NCBI GenBank assembly: GCA_017615135.1 | Contig: JAGAAU010000213.1 | Location: 1 to 11,121, forward strand | DNA: 11,121 bases | DNA from: Bacteroidales bacterium | GTDB lineage: Bacteria; Bacteroidota; Bacteroidia; Bacteroidales; UBA932 | Direction of reading: 5' to 3' | In this document: positions 7,148 to 11,121 of the stretch, piece by piece | How positions within the stretch are numbered: the first letter of the stretch is position 1 | Layout of the letters: each line of letters starts with the position of its first letter | Notes under the pieces: generated by a model | What the model was told of the DNA's origin: nothing | Database searches by the model: none | The model's input: the letters and a program-made list of their open reading frames with translations, nothing else | Made by a program: the position numbers and the translations under genes

Positions 7148-10100
7148 CTATGAACCGGCATATTCCGACGGAGTAACCCCGAATTTCTCTTTAAAGCACT
7201 TGGCAAAGTATGATGCGTTGGTAAAACCTACGGCATAACAGATATCAGTGATATTGTTTCCGTGAGAATCCCGCAGCATACGCGCAGCCGCACCAAGACG
7301 CTTGTCCCTCACATAATTGCTCGGGGAAGTATCGAGGAGTTTACGGATTTTCCTGATCATGGAAGACTGACTCATGCACAGGGCATCCGCTATCTGTGCG
7401 TTGGACAGTTCGGCATTGCCGATATTTTCCTGAATGAAACTGTCGAAGGTATTGAAAAACTCTTCATCCCGTTTCGGGAGCCCGAAGAGCGATACGTCCG
7501 CCTTCCCTAAACCGGACGAGAGGGCCTTACGCATCAGCTTCCGCCTTTCAACTATATTGTGAAGGCTGGTGCGCAGGTATTCCAGATCGAAGGGCTTTTC
7601 TATGTAGAGGTCTGCGCCGGCCTCCATAGCCTGAATCTTGGACTCAACGGAAGTGCGGGCAGACAGTATGATAATCGGAAGGTGAGAATTCTCCACATCC
7701 GCCCTTACGCTGCGGCAAAGCTCCAGCCCGTCGTGTCCCGGCATGGTAATGTCCGTCAGTACGACATCTACATTCTGGGAATTCAGGATAGCAGTGGCCG
7801 CCTCCGTGTCAGGGGCGGAGAAGACCCGATACACATCTTCAAACTTACGCGCAAGAAAGTCTCGTAATTCCTTATTGTCCTCAACTACAAGAAGTACGGG
7901 GCGCTCGTCAAAAGTTGCGCCCATAACCACCTCGTTATCAAGCGTTTGCGTGGAATATGGGGGGGTGAGCATGGGAGGGAGGGCCAATCTAAAGACCGTC
8001 TGGGGGCAATTTTTCAATTCCAGCGAACCTCCATGCATCTGCGCAAGCGACCTTGCCAGCGACAACCCGATTCCGAAGCCCTCACCCGAGCTTCCGCCAT
8101 CCTCACTGCCATAACGGAAAAATGGCTTGAAGATGGATTCCCTGAGTTCGGAAGGAATGGTGTCGCCGTCGTTTTCTACTTCCAGCTCAATTGCGCCGAC
8201 CTCTGCAGCGAGCCTTAATTCTATACGGTTTTGCGCATGTTTTAGCGCATTGATAAGCAGATTGTTTATAATCTTGCTGATAGCAGCCTTATCCGCATTC
8301 ACCCAGAGCTGCGGCTCAGGACATACGAACTCCAGCCGTATTCCCTTTCCATTGGCCGCTTCAGAATAGTTGAACACGAGGACACTGATCATTTCCACCA
8401 GATTAAGCGGCTCGCAGTTGAGGATATACCCCTTGCGTTCCACTCTGGCAAACTCGAGCAACTCATTGACAAGAGAGGTCAGATAATCCGTATTGCTCTG
8501 CACTACCTGCAAATCCCGCCGGACATCATCGTCCATGGAATTCTTGGACAATACGCTCTGCAACGGAGTGCGGATGAGGGTAAGCGGGGTTTTGATTTCA
8601 TGGACGATATGACTGAAGAAATCCATTTTGCTGCGAAGGAGCTCCCTGTCCATCTCTTTCTGCATCCCCGCCTTCTGGTTTCTGAAGACAAGAAATACCG
8701 TCAGGGCTATCAGCAATCCCAACAGCAATGCAGTTACAAGCATACCCAGCACAGAGCCGAAGAACCCCGGAGAAACAGTAATCTCAAAATTACGCTGATC
8801 CTCAACCCAACGGTTGCCAAAGGCAGATGAAGATAGTCTCAGCCGATATTTTCCGGCAGGCACGTTAAACCAATAGACAGCCTTTGAAGCCGAAATATCC
8901 CTCCAGTCATGATCTACACCTTCCAAAAGACAGCGAAGCCTTCCCCCTCCGGGACAGTCCATACCCATAACCGAGAACTGAAGGCCGAATGAATCCTGGT
9001 TGCGGCCAAGCTTCACCGCTTCCATCATATCCACATTGCCAGGCAGGGTACCGTCTCCTATCTTCATTTTTGAAATAATGATACGGGGGGCCTCCATAAC
9101 TTCCGAAAGGACATCCGGATTAAGGCACACAAAACCATTGTCAGACCCCGCCAGAATGCCCATGGAAGGTACATAGGAGAGACTGCGGGAGAGTTTTGTG
9201 TTCAACAGGCCGTCGAATTCGGTAAAGACCATCACATCGCCTGTTTCCGGCACGAACCTCACCAAGCCTTTGTTCGAACTCAGCCAGACAGCCCCCAAAG
9301 GGTCTTGAATAGCAGTGAAAAAGACATTTGAGGGCAGAGTAGGAAGCGAGTAAGTATCGTATACCCTGAACACTCCGTTCTCGAGGCAGGCGATTCCGGA
9401 GCTGAACCCCAATACCCAGAGCCTGGAGGAAGAATCCAGAAAAACAGAAGAGATTTTATCTGAATGAAGCCCGCTTCCGTCTCCAGCGCGATAATTTCTG
9501 AGGATTTTGCGGTTCACTGGATCCCACTCGAACAGTCCGGTGGCATAACTGGACACCCATATCTTCCCGTCAGCTCCATCGGTCATCGAAGTAACGAACA
9601 CTCCGTCAAACTCATTTATCTGTTCGAAGCTGTCTGCGATGCGGTCGTAGCGGAACATTCCCAGAGTATTGGAGAAGAAGAGTTCTCCGGCGGCCGATTT
9701 CCAGCCAAGATATACACGCGGATCCGTCGCACCGCCGCTGCGCATCAGCGGAGAAAAGAATTCCTGCCTGCCGCTGCGGAGGTTATACCTTCTTAGACCG
9801 TCCAAAGCTCCAATCCAAATTGACTCCCCGTCTCTGAGCGCAAAAGTAAGCGCATTGGGCAAACCCGGGAAGGAAGGTTTGGAAAGACGCCTGGAAGACA
9901 TTTCCCAGAGCAACAGGGAACGCCTTTCCGTAGTTATCCAGACACGGTCGTTCCCATCCGGAAAGATTCCCGTAACTATTGCATTCTCCAAAAGACTGGC
10001 ATCATTCACATAGGCCTTGAGGAAATTACGGTGCAAGGCCGACGACCAGCTGACCCCGCCATCCTTTGTACCAATCCAAAGTCCGGAATCCCTGTCTACA

Positions 10101-11095
10101 AAACTGGTGAACACGTAGTTCCCACGCAGCGAAAAGCTGTCATTCTCCTGCGGACGCAGACAAAGCGGCTGCATTTCCCGATGGAGATCGAAACACCATA
10201 TTCCGTCCGTTGTAGACAGCCACACAAACCGTCCTTTTTCCAGGAAAGCATCCACCAGAGCAGCCCCGGCCGGCATGGGAAAAATATCCTCCACGGTCTT
10301 TTCCATAGGATCGTATCGGCTGACTCCGTGACGATTGCTAACTACTACAAGCTTTGAATCGATATAGAACAACTGTTCAGCCTCATCGCCCTTATAATAA
10401 TCCGGAGCGTTAACAGGTTCGATGGGATAGATTTCAGTAAACTCCGCGTTGGAACGGAAAACGCCTCCATGATATCTTGAGATCCAAAATCCGCCACGGC
10501 CGTCTTCGGTCATCCTGCGAAAACTAATCTCCAGATTATCAACATTATACGGAGGACCGGACACTTCGGCAGAATCACTCCAGTTCCTCAGAGTTTTTTC
10601 CGCCGGGTCATAGCAGAACACTCCCTGATAATTGGCAATTATCCAGATTCTGCCTTTGCGGTCACAGTAGAGGTATGTAACCTTGTTTTGTACGGTAGTT
10701 CCGCGGTCGCTCTCCATAGTAAAGGGCTCAAAGCGGTCTTCCGCAACAATATAACGGCATATTCCGGAATCAGTTCCCACCCAGATATTGCCATGCCTGT
10801 CTTCGAGGATGGCATGGATAAAATCAGATTCAAGCCCGAGATCGTCCCGGTACCAGACATCGAAGCGTTTGCCGTCGTAACGGTTCAAACCATTGAAGGT
10901 GCCAATCCAGATAAATCCACGACTGTCCTGGGTGATTTTACTGATTCCGTCGTAAGACAGGTCGCTGTTGGCAGTATTGAAATGTGTAAAACTATACACC
11001 GGAGCAGCCCCGGCGGTTCCGGCCAAAAATGCCAGAACCGCTGAAAAGCAAAGCTTGGCGACCAGCCGGCCGCCTACTCGGTGAAGAAACGCCAT
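7148..11095 (-). CDS. Hybrid two-component system (HTCS) sensor kinase/AraC-type regulator (1315 aa)
   Basis: A one-protein two-component system: it senses a ligand in the periplasm, phosphorylates itself and binds DNA. Residues 1-30 are a signal peptide. I count 14 two-component-propeller blades (motif starts near 51, 93, 139, 192, 242, 281, 328, 374, 417, 461, 501, 548, 592, 635), as expected for two seven-bladed propellers. A Y_Y_Y domain follows (about 697-776), then a membrane segment (about 780-804). The kinase has His832 in HEIKTPL, an N-box near Asn945-949, VENDG (973-977) and GFGIGLSLA (1007-1015). The receiver (about 1066-1175) has Glu1072/Asp1073, phospho-acceptor Asp1115, Ser1145 and Lys1167. 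The AraC-type helix-turn-helix fills 1210-1315. Length and domain order are standard for the family and the gene looks intact. A TGA in frame at 11119-11117, with no ATG between, fixes the start. By position it probably controls the downstream lipoprotein and SusC-like genes; the ligand is unknown. Confidence 0.98.
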   Translation of the reverse strand: MAFLHRVGGRLVAKLCFSAVLAFLAGTAGAAPVYSFTHFNTANSDLSYDGISKITQDSRGFIWIGTFNGLNRYDGKRFDVWYRDDLGLESDFIHAILEDRHGNIWVGTDSGICRYIVAEDRFEPFTMESDRGTTVQNKVTYLYCDRKGRIWIIANYQGVFCYDPAEKTLRNWSDSAEVSGPPYNVDNLEISFRRMTEDGRGGFWISRYHGGVFRSNAEFTEIYPIEPVNAPDYYKGDEAEQLFYIDSKLVVVSNRHGVSRYDPMEKTVEDIFPMPAGAALVDAFLEKGRFVWLSTTDGIWCFDLHREMQPLCLRPQENDSFSLRGNYVFTSFVDRDSGLWIGTKDGGVSWSSALHRNFLKAYVNDASLLENAIVTGIFPDGNDRVWITTERRSLLLWEMSSRRLSKPSFPGLPNALTFALRDGESIWIGALDGLRRYNLRSGRQEFFSPLMRSGGATDPRVYLGWKSAAGELFFSNTLGMFRYDRIADSFEQINEFDGVFVTSMTDGADGKIWVSSYATGLFEWDPVNRKILRNYRAGDGSGLHSDKISSVFLDSSSRLWVLGFSSGIACLENGVFRVYDTYSLPTLPSNVFFTAIQDPLGAVWLSSNKGLVRFVPETGDVMVFTEFDGLLNTKLSRSLSYVPSMGILAGSDNGFVCLNPDVLSEVMEAPRIIISKMKIGDGTLPGNVDMMEAVKLGRNQDSFGLQFSVMGMDCPGGGRLRCLLEGVDHDWRDISASKAVYWFNVPAGKYRLRLSSSAFGNRWVEDQRNFEITVSPGFFGSVLGMLVTALLLGLLIALTVFLVFRNQKAGMQKEMDRELLRSKMDFFSHIVHEIKTPLTLIRTPLQSVLSKNSMDDDVRRDLQVVQSNTDYLTSLVNELLEFARVERKGYILNCEPLNLVEMISVLVFNYSEAANGKGIRLEFVCPEPQLWVNADKAAISKIINNLLINALKHAQNRIELRLAAEVGAIELEVENDGDTIPSELRESIFKPFFRYGSEDGGSSGEGFGIGLSLARSLAQMHGGSLELKNCPQTVFRLALPPMLTPPYSTQTLDNEVVMGATFDERPVLLVVEDNKELRDFLARKFEDVYRVFSAPDTEAATAILNSQNVDVVLTDITMPGHDGLELCRSVRADVENSHLPIIILSARTSVESKIQAMEAGADLYIEKPFDLEYLRTSLHNIVERRKLMRKALSSGLGKADVSLFGLPKRDEEFFNTFDSFIQENIGNAELSNAQIADALCMSQSSMIRKIRKLLDTSPSNYVRDKRLGAAARMLRDSHGNNITDICYAVGFTNASYFAKCFKEKFGVTPSEYAGS

Positions 11096-11121
11096 TGAGT
11101 AGTGCTGTGGTAAGTTTCACC
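11096..11121. other. 26-base upstream flank of the regulator gene
   Basis: Only 26 bases precede the regulator start. They contain a stop codon in the regulator's frame (11117-11119) and no recognisable Shine-Dalgarno or -7 element. The promoter, if separate, lies outside the window. Confidence 0.5.

Noticed and set aside
9085..9090. Six-G run within the regulator gene as a frameshift
   Set aside because: The reading frame continues correctly through it into the Y_Y_Y domain.

Overview
This window comes from a Bacteroidales-type member of the Bacteroidota. The evidence is a SusC-type TonB-dependent transporter, a one-piece hybrid two-component regulator with a two-propeller sensor, fimbrillin-like lipoproteins with GLUG repeats, and a match to the Bacteroidetes -7 promoter consensus (TAnnTTTG). 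Base composition looks close to 50% GC. I cannot name the genus. All identifications come from reading the translations, not from a search.

Everything convincing is on the minus strand, so the order of expression runs from high to low coordinates. First is a complete 1315-residue hybrid two-component system regulator (11095-7148). After a 98-base AT-rich gap comes a 42-residue small ORF (7049-6921), followed by a strong Shine-Dalgarno sequence and a 904-residue lipoprotein (6905-4191). A perfect 11-bp-stem hairpin with a T-rich tail follows (about 4148-4111), and a -7-type promoter element sits inside that tail. Next is a second, related 770-residue lipoprotein (4075-1763). Only 10 bases later begins a SusC-like receptor (1752 to the window edge), of which the first 584 residues are present.

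The layout resembles a polysaccharide-utilisation-like locus. The regulator would sense a periplasmic ligand and switch on the downstream surface proteins, and the SusC-like receptor would import the substrate. The receptor has no STN domain, which fits control by the hybrid regulator rather than by an ECF-sigma/anti-sigma pair. A SusD partner and any enzymes would lie beyond position 1. The unusual part is what sits between regulator and receptor: two paralogous lipoproteins, each with a fimbrillin-like domain followed by a GLUG repeat array, and a tiny ORF ahead of them. No carbohydrate-active enzyme, RNA gene, mobile element or CRISPR array is visible. No stretch longer than 300 bases lacks a gene.
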